Notes: a model not told the origin generated them from the sequence alone. 64,000 nucleotides of DNA from Nitrosomonas sp. (GCA_016708955.1 JADJES010000023.1:62001-126000); one strand, 5' to 3'. Positions 9,166-18,294 are shown, numbered from the stretch's first letter. Numbers and translations are program-made.

Positions 9166-9455
9166 TAAAATTAAACGTGATCGATAGCAGTCAATTTACT
9201 TGATTTTTCGTGATGACACAACCATTAATCACGACAAATCAGGATATTCTCACTGTCATTTAAAGTACTAGCTGAGGGATAGAAATTGCGCTAATCACTG
9301 CCAGGGTTGTCAATACGAGCGTTGCTTTCGAGTTGCTACCAACGTTTTTTTGACCGGTAAAATCGATTGCCAGTATGATTGCAGGCTTGAGAAAACAGCG
9401 TTCGATTTTATAGCGTGAAACCAAAATTTTTGCAAAAACCATAAACGCTCTCTCA

Positions 9456-10142
9456 ATGTCGAAAATTTTTATTAACTCTACCGCCGCAAAGATAGCGCGC
9501 CCTACGCAGGCCGGTTGTACGACCGGCTGGCCGGCCGTTTTGGCGACGACCATGTGTTTATGGATATCGATCAGATCGAGCCGGGCGAAGTTTTCGACCA
9601 AGTTATCCAGGAAAAACTGAAAGCGGTGCAAGTGACCGTGGTATTGATCGGAGAACACTGGCTGGATATCGCCGATGCGAACGGGCAGCGGCGTTTGGAT
9701 CATCCGGATGATTGGGTTCGGCTTGAAATTGCCGTATTACTGGAACGGAACATTCGTGTTATTCCAGTACTGGTCGGTGGTTCCGCTGACAAAGTGCCAA
9801 GCGCTTGAAATCACCGATCATCGTTTTCATACGGATGTCGACATCGCCGCAATCTGAGCCACCTAAATACCGGGAAAACCAGGTTTTCCGCGATTCGCAG
9901 CGATTTCAGGTGTGGTTGGTATCGTTCTGGCGGCAGGGGTTTATTTTGGGTTGATTCCACCTCAGTCAACCTCTATTCAACCGGAGCGCCAGGTAACAGA
10001 GCAATCCGCTGAAGCATCGCGTGCTGAAACAGATCCCGTTTCAACCAAAGAACCAACTGCGGAACAACCGCAACAGGCAATCCTCGATCCGATTAACCAA
10101 CCTGTTACCGAGCAACCCAATTCTGGAACCTCACCGATGTAG
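9456..10142 (+). pseudogene. Decayed TIR-domain membrane protein
   Basis: From ATG 9456 the frame reads MSKIFIN, then shifts near 9475-9479 and continues YRRKDSAPYAGRLYDRL, the TIR-domain start. The central part (HVFMDIDQIEPGEVFDQ, WVRLEIAVLLERNIRVIPVLV) is intact in 9515-9780. Near 9785-9800 a shift and probable internal loss jumps to QALEITDHRFHTDVD. After a stop at 9857 another frame (9912-10142) encodes a membrane segment (VGIVLAAGVYFGLI) and a Pro/Glu/Thr-rich tail, as in TIR-TM proteins. TIR domains can cleave NAD or mediate signalling; several are defence effectors. At least three lesions make it a pseudogene, although some could be sequencing errors. Confidence 0.7.
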
Positions 10143-10444
10143 CCCTCAACAACCTGGGTTTTCGTATCGCCAGGGCTTTTTGTTCTTTGTTCTTTGTGCT
10201 TTGTCCTTTGTCTCTTTGCGGGGTGCAGGGGCGCAGCCCCTGTGGGTTTGGTTTTTGGGGTTGGTAGGGTGGATAAATGAAATGCCATCCACCCTAATTT
10301 TCCACGCTGTTCATGAGGCATCGGTGGATGGCGCTTCGCTTATCCACTCTACGCGGGTGGTGTAGGACGGATCAGCGTAGCGTCATCCGTCATGGAGCCA
10401 CTTTATGCACCACCGCCCGGTGCATTGCATTGCACTGCGCTTAA
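10143..10444. repeat. Intergenic REP-like repeats
   Basis: No gene. Contains a TTTGTTC-like pyrimidine/purine run (10180-10215), and two copies of a GGTGGATGGCGCTTCGCTTAT-like repeat partly inverted (about 10264-10295 and 10321-10352), then an inverted GACGGAT...ATCCGTC hairpin (10367-10392). Such short palindromic repeats are common between genes in betaproteobacteria; here they fill the gap between the TIR remnant and the MITE. Confidence 0.5.
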
Positions 10445-10552
10445 GGAAACTGAATAACTGTCATTTCGAGCGTAGCGAGAAATCTATCGTATTGATTGCC
10501 AAAGATTCCTCACTTTGTTCGGAATGACCTATGAGGGTTATTCAGAGTTTCC
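10445..10552. mobile_element. 108-bp MITE-like element with TTAA target duplication
   Basis: Ends are inverted: GGAAACTGAATAAC at the left and GTTATTCAGAGTTTCC at the right (two extra bases on one side). It is flanked by a direct TTAA on both sides (10441-10444 and 10553-10556), as expected for a 4-bp target duplication. The interior holds a second palindromic block (TCATTTCGAGCGTAGCGAGA...). No coding capacity. The ends resemble those of the IS5-type element at 27298-28401, whose transposase family may have moved it. Confidence 0.65.
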
Positions 10553-10623
10553 TTAATGGCACCCTACATCGGTTGAATTTCATGTACAGTGCTGCCTGCT
10601 GAGTTTGCTTATTTTAATTTCTG

Positions 10624-11337
10624 ATGACATCTGCTGAATCCACCGCCATCTTCACACGTTCCTGGTCTTTGTACGATTTGATCACGGAACACAATTACAT
10701 GTTTCATCAGGAAATCTACGCGGGCGTGGGGCGGCTGCTGAGCTTGCGCGAGGATGCCGGGCGTTACCGTTTGCTGGATTTGGGTTGCGGCAATGCACGT
10801 TATCTGGCGCCTTATCTGCGGCAATCTCCTCCGGCGCTGTATGAAGGCGTGGATTTGTCCGAAGCGGCATTGATCGAGGCGTGTGGCTATTTGGCTGATT
10901 TGCCCGGCTCGACAGTCACGCTGACGCATGGCGATCTGCTCGAAGCTGTTGAAGCCACCGGCAAAACCTGGGATGTGATTTTTACCGGATTTGCGGTGCA
11001 TCATTTATCGTCTGCGGATAAAGCGCGTTTTTTCCAGGCCGTTGGGGGCTGCCTGGCGGAAAATGGCTGGTTGATCCTGGTGGATGTGGTGCGTGAAGAA
11101 AACCAGAGCCGCGAGGATTATCTGGACGGTTATCTGAAATGGATGCGCGACACCTGGAGCAAAATACCGCCGGATCAATTGGAAGAAGCGTGCACGCATG
11201 TGCATGATCACGATTATCCGGAGTATTTTTCAACATTACAGGAAATGGCCGCAGCAGCCGGTTTGCAAGCCAGCCGTATCGTCAATCAGTACGGGCAGCA
11301 CCAAACCTTGTTATTTGCGCGTTCTTCCCTGCCATAA
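10624..11337 (+). CDS. Class I SAM-dependent methyltransferase
   Basis: 237 residues. The SAM-binding motif LLDLGCGNARYLAPYL lies at about residues 48-63, with the acidic GVDLS of motif II at about 78-82 and VIFTGFAVHHLSS of the post-II region further on. The C-terminal part is helical. The substrate cannot be predicted; the overall pattern (GFAVHHL, LVDVVREEN) resembles methyltransferases acting on small molecules. It is followed after 24 bases by the transporter gene, so they may be co-transcribed. Confidence 0.85.
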   Translation: MTSAESTAIFTRSWSLYDLITEHNYMFHQEIYAGVGRLLSLREDAGRYRLLDLGCGNARYLAPYLRQSPPALYEGVDLSEAALIEACGYLADLPGSTVTLTHGDLLEAVEATGKTWDVIFTGFAVHHLSSADKARFFQAVGGCLAENGWLILVDVVREENQSREDYLDGYLKWMRDTWSKIPPDQLEEACTHVHDHDYPEYFSTLQEMAAAAGLQASRIVNQYGQHQTLLFARSSLP

Positions 11338-11361
11338 ATCTAAACGGATCCGACGTCCCTT

Positions 11362-12282
11362 ATGCTGCAAAAACTGACCCTGTTGTTTCCGCTCTGGATG
11401 ATACTGGCCGGTGCTGTGGCTTTGTCCTCGCCGGAGTGGTTGCTGCCGCTGAATCAAGGGCCGGTTGTGGTGTTGATTCTGGCTTTTGTCATGCTGTGCA
11501 TGGGATTGACCTTAACCTTCGATGATTTCCGCCGGATTGCCCGTATGCCGAGAGTGGTGGCGATTGGCTTTGTCGCGCAATATTCCATCATGCCTTTGCT
11601 GGCTTGGGGAATTGCGGCGGGACTTGATTTGCCGGTGCATTTTGCGGTCGGATTGATTTTGGTGGGCTGCTGTCCGGGCGGCACGGCTTCGAATCTGGTG
11701 TCTTATATCGCGAAAGCCGATGTGGCGCTGTCAGTGGTGATGACCGTTTGTTCCACATTGGCGGCGGTGATTCTGACGCCGGTACTGACGCAATTATTTG
11801 CGGGCACGTTGGTTCCAGTGGATACCTGGATGTTGTTTAAGCAAACCCTGCAAGTCGTGATTCTGCCTGTTGCGCTGGGCGTTTTGCTCAATCGCGGGGT
11901 GCCGCAGCTTGTGCAGCGCGTGATGCCTGTCGCGCCGCTGCTGTCGGTGCTGGGGGTGTGCGTGATCTGCGCGGTGGTGTTTGCAGCCAATGCTGAGACC
12001 ATTCTCACGCATGGCGGTGCGCTGATTCTCGCGGTTGCGTTGTTGCATGGCGGCGGCTTTCTGATTGGCTATCAGTTTGCGCGGATCCTCGGTTGTCAGA
12101 CACAGAGCGCCCGGACCATTTCGATTGAGGTCGGCATGCAGAATTCCGGCCTGGCTATCGTGCTGGCCAAGCAGGCATTTCCGTTGCTGCCGCTGGCGCC
12201 GGTTGTGGGGGCGATCTCAGTGTTGATGCATTCTTTGATCGGCAGCTCGTTGGCGGCACTGTGGCGGGCCCGATCATCCTAG
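11362..12282 (+). CDS. Bile acid:sodium symporter family transporter
   Basis: 306 residues with about nine to ten hydrophobic segments. The signature GCCPGGTASNLVSYIAKADV (about residues 101-120) and the later EVGMQNSGLAIVLA match the BASS family (Pfam SBF), both forming the sodium-binding crossover region. Members carry organic anions such as bile acids, pantoate or pyruvate; the substrate here is unknown. A monocarboxylate such as glycolate would fit the glycolate operon just downstream, but that is only a contextual guess. Confidence 0.9.
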   Translation: MLQKLTLLFPLWMILAGAVALSSPEWLLPLNQGPVVVLILAFVMLCMGLTLTFDDFRRIARMPRVVAIGFVAQYSIMPLLAWGIAAGLDLPVHFAVGLILVGCCPGGTASNLVSYIAKADVALSVVMTVCSTLAAVILTPVLTQLFAGTLVPVDTWMLFKQTLQVVILPVALGVLLNRGVPQLVQRVMPVAPLLSVLGVCVICAVVFAANAETILTHGGALILAVALLHGGGFLIGYQFARILGCQTQSARTISIEVGMQNSGLAIVLAKQAFPLLPLAPVVGAISVLMHSLIGSSLAALWRARSS

Positions 12283-12357
12283 CGGTAGTTTTTTCTTTCG
12301 TTATTCCGGCTCTCGACATATCATTCGACTATCCACTTTCTAACTAAATAAGCAGTT

Positions 12358-13263
12358 ATGGCAAATATCGGTTTTATCGGTCTGGGCATTATGGGCAAAC
12401 CCATGGCCGGTCATTTGATCAAGGGCGGACATAGTTTGTTCTTGCATTCGCGCAGCGGGGTGCCTGCAGAGCTGGTTGCTCTGGGTGGCAGGGCATTTTC
12501 TTCGCCCAAGGTGGTGGCGCAGCATGCGGATATGATTATTACCATGTTGCCGGATACGCCAGATGTGGAGAAAGTGCTATTCGGGGAGAATGGCGTTGTT
12601 GAAGGCTTAGAGCCCCATTCTGATCAAGCCAAGATGATTGTGGATATGAGTTCGATCTCGCCACTGGAAACACGAAAGTTTTCGACACGGTTGAATGTGC
12701 TGGGGCAAGAGTACGCCGATGCGCCGGTCTCGGGCGGTGATGTGGGGGCGCAAAATGCGACGCTGACGATTATGGTGGGCGCAAGCGCAGCAGTATTTGC
12801 AAGGATTAAACCGGTGCTCGATTTGATGGGTAAGACGGTTACTCATGTGGGTGAGACTGGTGCCGGTCAGATTTGTAAGGTCGCCAATCAAATTATTGTG
12901 TCATCAACCATAGAAGCCGTGGCTGAGGCGTTGCTGTTTGCATCCAAGGCGGGTGCTGATCCGGAAAAGGTGCGGCAAGCTTTGCTGGGTGGCTTTGCAG
13001 CTTCGCGTGTGCTGGAAGTGCATGGCGAACGCATGATTCAGCGGAATTTTGAACCGGGTTTTCGCATCGAGTTGCATCAAAAAGATTTGGATATTGCCTT
13101 GGCGAGCGCTTCCGCTTTGGGAGTGAGCTTGCCCAATACCGCGACCGTGCGCGAATTGTTTTCTGCCTGTCTCGCACATGGCGGCGCGAAATGGGATAAT
13201 TCGGCCATTGTAAAAATGCTGGAAAAATTAGCCAATCACGAAATTCAAAAGCATCCGGAATAA
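12358..13263 (+). CDS. glxR: 2-hydroxy-3-oxopropionate (tartronate semialdehyde) reductase
   Basis: 301 residues. N-terminal Rossmann motif GFIGLGIMGKPMAGHL (residues 5-20) binds NAD(P)H; the substrate signature DAPVSGGDVGAQNATL and the catalytic Lys in GAGQICKVANQ (about 165-172) define the beta-hydroxyacid dehydrogenase family. Together with the glcDEF genes that start 4 bases later, it fits the glycerate route: glycolate to glyoxylate, then glyoxylate carboligase (not seen here) to tartronate semialdehyde, then reduction to glycerate. Family is certain; the exact substrate rests on similarity and context. Confidence 0.88.
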   Translation: MANIGFIGLGIMGKPMAGHLIKGGHSLFLHSRSGVPAELVALGGRAFSSPKVVAQHADMIITMLPDTPDVEKVLFGENGVVEGLEPHSDQAKMIVDMSSISPLETRKFSTRLNVLGQEYADAPVSGGDVGAQNATLTIMVGASAAVFARIKPVLDLMGKTVTHVGETGAGQICKVANQIIVSSTIEAVAEALLFASKAGADPEKVRQALLGGFAASRVLEVHGERMIQRNFEPGFRIELHQKDLDIALASASALGVSLPNTATVRELFSACLAHGGAKWDNSAIVKMLEKLANHEIQKHPE

Positions 13264-13267
13264 TTGT

Positions 13268-14722
13268 ATGTCTCTTCAAGAACTCGTCAACAATCTGCGG
13301 TCTTTTTTGCCCCCCGAGGCGGTGTTGTATGAAACCGAAGATTTGAGGCCGTATGAGTGCGATGGTCTGTCGGCTTACCGGCAATTGCCGCTGGTGGTTG
13401 TTTTGCCGCGCACGGAAGAACAAATCGTCAAAATTCTCAAGCTTTGCTATGCAACCCAAACGCCTGTTGTGGCGCGGGGTGCGGGCACAGGATTGTCGGG
13501 AGGCGCATTGCCGCATGCCCAAGGTGTTTTGTTGTCACTTGCCAAGTTGAACCAAATTATCGCGATCGACCCGCTCGCACGCATGGCGCAGGTTCAACCG
13601 GGTGTCAGGAACCTGGCGATCAGCGAAGCGGTGGCGGCGTATGGTTTGTATTATGCACCGGATCCTTCGTCACAAATTGCTTGTTCGATTGGCGGCAATG
13701 TGGCGGAAAACTCAGGCGGTGTGCATTGCCTAAAATATGGCCTGACAGTGCATAACATTCTCAAATTGCGTGTTCTGACCATTGAGGGCGAGTGTCTGGA
13801 AATCGGCGGCGAAAGCCTGGATAGTGCGGGGTATGATTTGCTCGCACTGATGACGGGCAGTGAAGGCATGTTGGGAATTGTCACTGAAGTTACGGTGAAG
13901 CTGATTCCGGTACCCGAAAAAGCCCAACTGGTGATGGCGGCGTTTGATGATGTGCACAAAGCAGGCAATGCGGTGGCGAATGTGATTGGTGCGGGCATTA
14001 TTCCTGCCGGTATGGAAATGATGGATAAGATTACCATCCATGCGGTGGAAGAATTTTTGCATGCGGGGTATGACCTGGATGCGGCGGCTATTTTGTTGTG
14101 TGAGTCGGATGGAAGCGCTGAGGAAGTGGCCGATGAGATCGAGCGCATTTATGCCATCATGCAGCAAAGTGGCGCGACTAAAATCAGTACTTCACAAAAT
14201 GAAGCTGAGCGGCTCAGGTTCTGGGCCGGGCGTAAAGCGGCATTTCCGGCAGCGGGCAGGGTTTCACCGGATTATTACTGCATGGACGGCACCATTCCGC
14301 GCAAGCATTTGGCTGATGTGTTGGACGGCATAGAAAAACTTTCCCAAGAATATGGATTACGTTGCATGAATGTGTTTCATGCCGGCGATGGCAATTTGCA
14401 TCCGTTGATTCTGTATGATGCCAATCAACCGGGTGAGCTGGAGAGAACGGAAGAATTTGGTGGCAAGATACTGGAAATGTGTATTCATGCCGGTGGTACG
14501 ATTACCGGAGAACATGGCGTGGGGATGGAGAAAATCAATCAGATGTGCACCCAATTTAGAACGGGCGAGCTGGAAATGTTTCATGCGGTGAAGGCGGCAT
14601 TTGATCCTGCAGGCTTATTGAATCCCGGTAAAGCCGTACCCACACTACATCGTTGTGCAGAGTTGGGTGCGATGCATGTGCATCGCGGTGAAGAAAAGTT
14701 TGTTGAATTGCCACGTTTTTAA
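13268..14722 (+). CDS. glcD: Glycolate oxidase FAD-linked subunit GlcD
   Basis: 484 residues. FAD-binding PCMH-type domain with VARGAGTGLSGGALPH (about residues 68-83) and CSIGGNVAENSGGVHCLKYG (about 138-157); the C-terminal cap has HAGDGNLHP and GTITGEHGVGMEK, where the His residues bind substrate. GlcD oxidises glycolate to glyoxylate and passes electrons through GlcE and GlcF to the quinone pool at the inner membrane. The start ATG at 13268 follows glxR by 4 bases. In an autotrophic ammonia oxidiser it would salvage 2-phosphoglycolate carbon from RuBisCO oxygenation. Confidence 0.96.
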   Translation: MSLQELVNNLRSFLPPEAVLYETEDLRPYECDGLSAYRQLPLVVVLPRTEEQIVKILKLCYATQTPVVARGAGTGLSGGALPHAQGVLLSLAKLNQIIAIDPLARMAQVQPGVRNLAISEAVAAYGLYYAPDPSSQIACSIGGNVAENSGGVHCLKYGLTVHNILKLRVLTIEGECLEIGGESLDSAGYDLLALMTGSEGMLGIVTEVTVKLIPVPEKAQLVMAAFDDVHKAGNAVANVIGAGIIPAGMEMMDKITIHAVEEFLHAGYDLDAAAILLCESDGSAEEVADEIERIYAIMQQSGATKISTSQNEAERLRFWAGRKAAFPAAGRVSPDYYCMDGTIPRKHLADVLDGIEKLSQEYGLRCMNVFHAGDGNLHPLILYDANQPGELERTEEFGGKILEMCIHAGGTITGEHGVGMEKINQMCTQFRTGELEMFHAVKAAFDPAGLLNPGKAVPTLHRCAELGAMHVHRGEEKFVELPRF

Positions 14723-14727
14723 AGTCC

Positions 14728-15801
14728 ATGCAAGCAATTATTGACCAATACAAAGCAACTATTCGTGCAGCGGCTGAGCAGAAAACCCCGCTGCAGATAC
14801 GTGGTGGCGGCACAAAAGATTTTTATGGCAATTCGGTAGTGGCGCAAAGTAACACGCTACTGGATGCAACGGCTTATAGCGGCATTATCGATTATGAGCC
14901 GACTGAGCTGGTCATTACGGCGCGTGCAGGCACGCGCTTGGCTGATTTGGAAGCTGCGCTGAATCAAAAAGGGCAAATGCTGGCGTTTGAACCGCCTCAT
15001 TTTGGCGCAGCGGCAACGCTGGGTGGCTGCATTGCTGCCGGTTTATCTGGGCCGCGCCGTGCTGCTGCCGGTTCGGTGCGCGATTTTGTGCTGGGCGTGC
15101 GGTTGCTCAATGGCAAAGGTGAAGCTCTGAGTTTCGGCGGTCAGGTGATGAAGAATGTAGCGGGTTATGATGTTTCGCGACTGATGGTGGGTGCTATGGG
15201 TACACTGGGAATGTTGCTTGAAGTCTCGCTCAAAGTTTTGCCTAAACCATCGGCTGAAATTACGTTGCTTATGCAAATGGATGAAGCTGCAGCCATCGAA
15301 AAAATGAATCAATGGGCCGGTAAGCCGCTGCCGATTTCCGCGACTTGCTTTAGGAGTGGTGAGTTGTTTCTCAGGCTATCCGGTGCTGAATCGGCGGTAC
15401 GTGCGGCCCATGTGAAGCTGGGCGGTGAAGAATTAAGTGAAGGTGAAATTTTCTGGAAATCGATACGCGAACAAACGCATGGCTTTTTCCAATCTGCTGA
15501 TTCTCTGTGGCGTTTATCTATCAATCCGGCAACACCGCCTCTGACTTTACCTGGAGAACAGCTAATAGAATGGAATGGTGGTTTGCGCTGGCTGCTGGGC
15601 GATGAAAAATTGGATGTAGTAACCATTCGCAAAACAGCGAAAGATGCGGGGGGGCATGCCACCTTGTTTCGCAGCAATGAGCCGGGTATTTCCGTGTTTC
15701 ATCCGCTTGATCCCGGCATGATGAGGATACATTGTGCGCTGAAAGAAAAATTTGATTCGTTTGGAATCTTGAATCCCGGTCGACTTTATCCAGAGATGTA
15801 A
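14728..15801 (+). CDS. glcE: Glycolate oxidase subunit GlcE
   Basis: 357 residues, a second FAD-binding PCMH protein, shorter than GlcD. It shows QIRGGGTKDFYG (about residues 23-34), LVITARAGTRLADLEAAL and GGCIAAGLSGPRR, then GGQVMKNVAGYDVSRLMVG, which is characteristic of GlcE. It forms the soluble FAD module with GlcD. Lies 5 bases after glcD and directly abuts glcF (stop codon followed at once by the glcF ATG), indicating translational coupling. Confidence 0.95.
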   Translation: MQAIIDQYKATIRAAAEQKTPLQIRGGGTKDFYGNSVVAQSNTLLDATAYSGIIDYEPTELVITARAGTRLADLEAALNQKGQMLAFEPPHFGAAATLGGCIAAGLSGPRRAAAGSVRDFVLGVRLLNGKGEALSFGGQVMKNVAGYDVSRLMVGAMGTLGMLLEVSLKVLPKPSAEITLLMQMDEAAAIEKMNQWAGKPLPISATCFRSGELFLRLSGAESAVRAAHVKLGGEELSEGEIFWKSIREQTHGFFQSADSLWRLSINPATPPLTLPGEQLIEWNGGLRWLLGDEKLDVVTIRKTAKDAGGHATLFRSNEPGISVFHPLDPGMMRIHCALKEKFDSFGILNPGRLYPEM

Positions 15802-17052
15802 ATGCAAACTAAGCTCGCTGATTTTATAAAAAATTCTCCGCAAGGACAGGAAGCAGACGCAATTCTACGCAGTTGTGTGCATTGCGGTTTTTGTTTGGCT
15901 ACTTGCCCGACTTATCAGATTCTGGGTGACGAACTAGATAGTCCGCGCGGTCGTATTTATCTGATGAAGCAGATGCTGGAAGGGCAGCCCGTTACACAAA
16001 AGACGCAACTGCATCTGGATCGCTGCTTGACTTGCCGCGCCTGTGAAACGACTTGTCCATCAGGGGTGCGTTATGGAGAATTGGTGGATATCAGCCGCGA
16101 CCTGCTTGAAAAACAGGTAAAACGCGATGTTAGGTCGGAAGCTATGCGTTACATGCTACGCAAAATTCTGCCGAATTCATTGATATTCAATGTGTTGCTT
16201 AAGTCAGGGCAAGCAGTGCGCCCGTTTTTACCAGAAAGTTTAAGAAAAACAATTCCGGAAAAACCAAAACCTGCTAAAAAATGGCCTATGGAGAAGCATA
16301 CTCGCAAAATGCTGGTGCTCGATGGTTGTGTGCAACCGGTATTAGCACCCAACATCAATGCAGCGACTGCACGCGTACTGGATAATCTCGGTATAGCATT
16401 GATTAAGGCAGAGAAGGCGGGATGTTGCGGCGCTGTTACTTTTCACCTGAATGCCCAGCAGGAAAGTTTGGGTTATATGCGCCGCAATATTGATGCGTGG
16501 TGGTCATGGGTAGAACGGGAGGAGGTTGAAGCGATTGTGGTAACAGCCAGCGGGTGTGGTGTAACCGTGAAAGAATATGGCCACTTATTACAGCATGATC
16601 CGGCATATGCCGGGAAGGCGGCCAGAATATCAGCACTTGCAAAAGATATCAGTGAAATACTCTATGCTGAGCTCGAAAATATTGCGCGATTGATGGATAA
16701 GCAAAATGCTAATACCGATAGAACAAAGCTGTCTTTTCACTCCCCTTGTACTTTGCAACACGGTATGAAAATTCGTGGCGTAGTTGAGAAGATATTGATT
16801 GCTGCGGGTTTTGACTTGACTGTCGTTCCTAATGGGCATCTTTGCTGCGGTTCGGCCGGTACCTATTCCATTTTGCAGCCAGAGCTTTCACAACAATTAC
16901 TGAAAAATAAAGTAGTTGCCCTGGAGTTTGGGAAACCTGATCAGATTGCCACTGCTAATATTGGCTGCCTGATGCATTTGCAAGGGGGAACCGCGACATC
17001 TGTCAAGCACTGGATTGAATTGGTTGATGAACGATTAACTCAACATGAATAA
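15802..17052 (+). CDS. glcF: Glycolate oxidase iron-sulfur subunit GlcF
   Basis: 416 residues. Two 4Fe-4S sites, CVHCGFCLATCP (about residues 21-32) and CLTCRACETTCP (about 75-86), are followed by two CCG-type domains (KAGCCGAVTFHL, NGHLCCGSAG) that bind further cofactor, as in heterodisulfide-reductase-like subunits. It transfers electrons from GlcDE to the membrane quinone pool. Last gene of the glxR-glcDEF operon; intergenic sequence follows with no clear hairpin terminator. Confidence 0.96.
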   Translation: MQTKLADFIKNSPQGQEADAILRSCVHCGFCLATCPTYQILGDELDSPRGRIYLMKQMLEGQPVTQKTQLHLDRCLTCRACETTCPSGVRYGELVDISRDLLEKQVKRDVRSEAMRYMLRKILPNSLIFNVLLKSGQAVRPFLPESLRKTIPEKPKPAKKWPMEKHTRKMLVLDGCVQPVLAPNINAATARVLDNLGIALIKAEKAGCCGAVTFHLNAQQESLGYMRRNIDAWWSWVEREEVEAIVVTASGCGVTVKEYGHLLQHDPAYAGKAARISALAKDISEILYAELENIARLMDKQNANTDRTKLSFHSPCTLQHGMKIRGVVEKILIAAGFDLTVVPNGHLCCGSAGTYSILQPELSQQLLKNKVVALEFGKPDQIATANIGCLMHLQGGTATSVKHWIELVDERLTQHE

Positions 17053-17356
17053 ATCAAATTTGTTAACACAGTTGCACAAACTCTGTTTATCGTCAATATC
17101 GGATTATAGTAATTGCATGTGCTGAAAAATTGGGAAATCCTGTCCGCAGGTTGTATGCGGTAACTCGATTTGTCATTGTTTGATAAGCAAAGGAATTAAT
17201 GGCGATCTGCAAGGTAGGCGATTAAAAACTTTCATTTCGATTAATATTCTGAATTTTTTGTTATACAATCCCGTGCTAAGTTGTTCGGACGGAATTTCTG
17301 AGCATACATAAATATAAATGAATAAAATTAGCTTACAGATAACATTTGGAGAGAAC
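17053..17356. other. Intergenic region between glcF and the His-rich gene
   Basis: About 300 AT-rich bases. I see no RNA gene, repeat or strong hairpin; a promoter for the next gene is expected here, but no hexamer pair is distinct enough to name. GGAGAG at 17349-17354 serves as the ribosome site of the gene at 17357. Confidence 0.4.
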
Positions 17357-18121
17357 ATGAAGGTAGTTCCTAGAAGTAGTTGGGTAGTAAAATTAAGTGG
17401 GGCTGTTTTGGCATCTTTTTTAGCGCTACCGGTATATGCGCAGTTAATGCTTGCTCATGAAGGTCATCATGACGCGGGGGGGTGTACGATATCCAATGCT
17501 GAATTTCCAATAGCATTCAGCGCTTATGAAGTTCCTGAAAATGATCTGCCGCCAATGCACTCATTTTGCTCAAACATACCAACGCCTGGTAGAGTGCAAC
17601 TAACTGTAGAATTATCTGATTGGGATTCTCGTGAAATACCCTTGGCTGTGCGTTTGGTAAAAGCTGGACATGCCGGTCACGGCGGTGGGCATAGTGATGA
17701 CCATAAAAGTGCGGCAGTAAGTAAGGAAGTGTCAAGCGATAAAGAAGATCACAGCGGTCATGATATGGATGAGCACTCCGATCATGCTATGGAGCATGAA
17801 GGGCCTGGGGGAACAGATCCCAGTGCTGCTGAACATGGTATTAATTACATTCCATATATGAAGCATGCTTCTGGAATCATAGTGGTTTCTGCAGTACTTG
17901 AAAAAGGGCATTATGAGATTTTGCTAGAAAGAAAGGATGATGCGGGTAATGTTGTTGTTGCTGGCCGTATTCCTTTTGGTGTCGGTGGTAGTGGCGGCCA
18001 TGGTAGTCATGGCGGTGGTTTTGGTCTGATGGAATTTATCGTATTACTGCTGGTATCTGTAGGTGGCGGATTTTATTTTTTACACCACAGAAAAACGAAA
18101 CAGTTAGCAGATAAATCTTAA
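17357..18121 (+). CDS. His-rich exported membrane-tethered protein upstream of hao
   Basis: 254 residues from the ATG at 17357 (good GGAGAG site); a start 39 bases earlier is less likely. Signal peptide to about VYAQ at residue 29, then a periplasmic domain with AHEGHHDAGGC near its start, two further Cys (residues ~45 and ~75) and a central segment very rich in His/Asp/Glu/Gly (GHAGHGGGHSDDH, HSGHDMDEHSDH). A C-terminal membrane helix (LMEFIVLLLVSVGGGFYFL) with a basic tail leaves the body in the periplasm. It probably binds metal such as copper, zinc or iron. Located 175 bp upstream of hao cluster 1 and absent before cluster 2. Family not recognised. Confidence 0.8.
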   Translation: MKVVPRSSWVVKLSGAVLASFLALPVYAQLMLAHEGHHDAGGCTISNAEFPIAFSAYEVPENDLPPMHSFCSNIPTPGRVQLTVELSDWDSREIPLAVRLVKAGHAGHGGGHSDDHKSAAVSKEVSSDKEDHSGHDMDEHSDHAMEHEGPGGTDPSAAEHGINYIPYMKHASGIIVVSAVLEKGHYEILLERKDDAGNVVVAGRIPFGVGGSGGHGSHGGGFGLMEFIVLLLVSVGGGFYFLHHRKTKQLADKS

Positions 18122-18157
18122 TATATTCTTTACTGCAGAGAAGCTGATCGAATTATC

Positions 18158-18186
18158 TTGACAGTAAAGATCTGGCTAAGTAGTCT
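18158..18186 (+). promoter_or_regulatory. hao cluster 1 promoter
   Basis: TTGACA (18158-18163), 17-base spacer, TAGTCT (18181-18186). The same arrangement, TTGACA-N17-TAGCCT, precedes cluster 2 although most of the surrounding sequence differs, which supports function. The transcript would have a leader of ~100 bases ending with AAAGGAGAGAGAG before the hao ATG. Confidence 0.65.
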
Positions 18187-18294
18187 GTCAATCGTTATGA
18201 ACCGTAAGTCGAAGGAAGGAGGGACTTACGGAAGAAGACAAGAAGAAGCATGACGAGAGAAGTGAAAAAATTTTGGAAAACAAAGGAGAGAGAG

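Noticed and set aside
9260..9703. 147-codon minus-strand frame
   Set aside because: Largely opposite the TIR-domain region, whose plus-strand protein is clearly recognisable.
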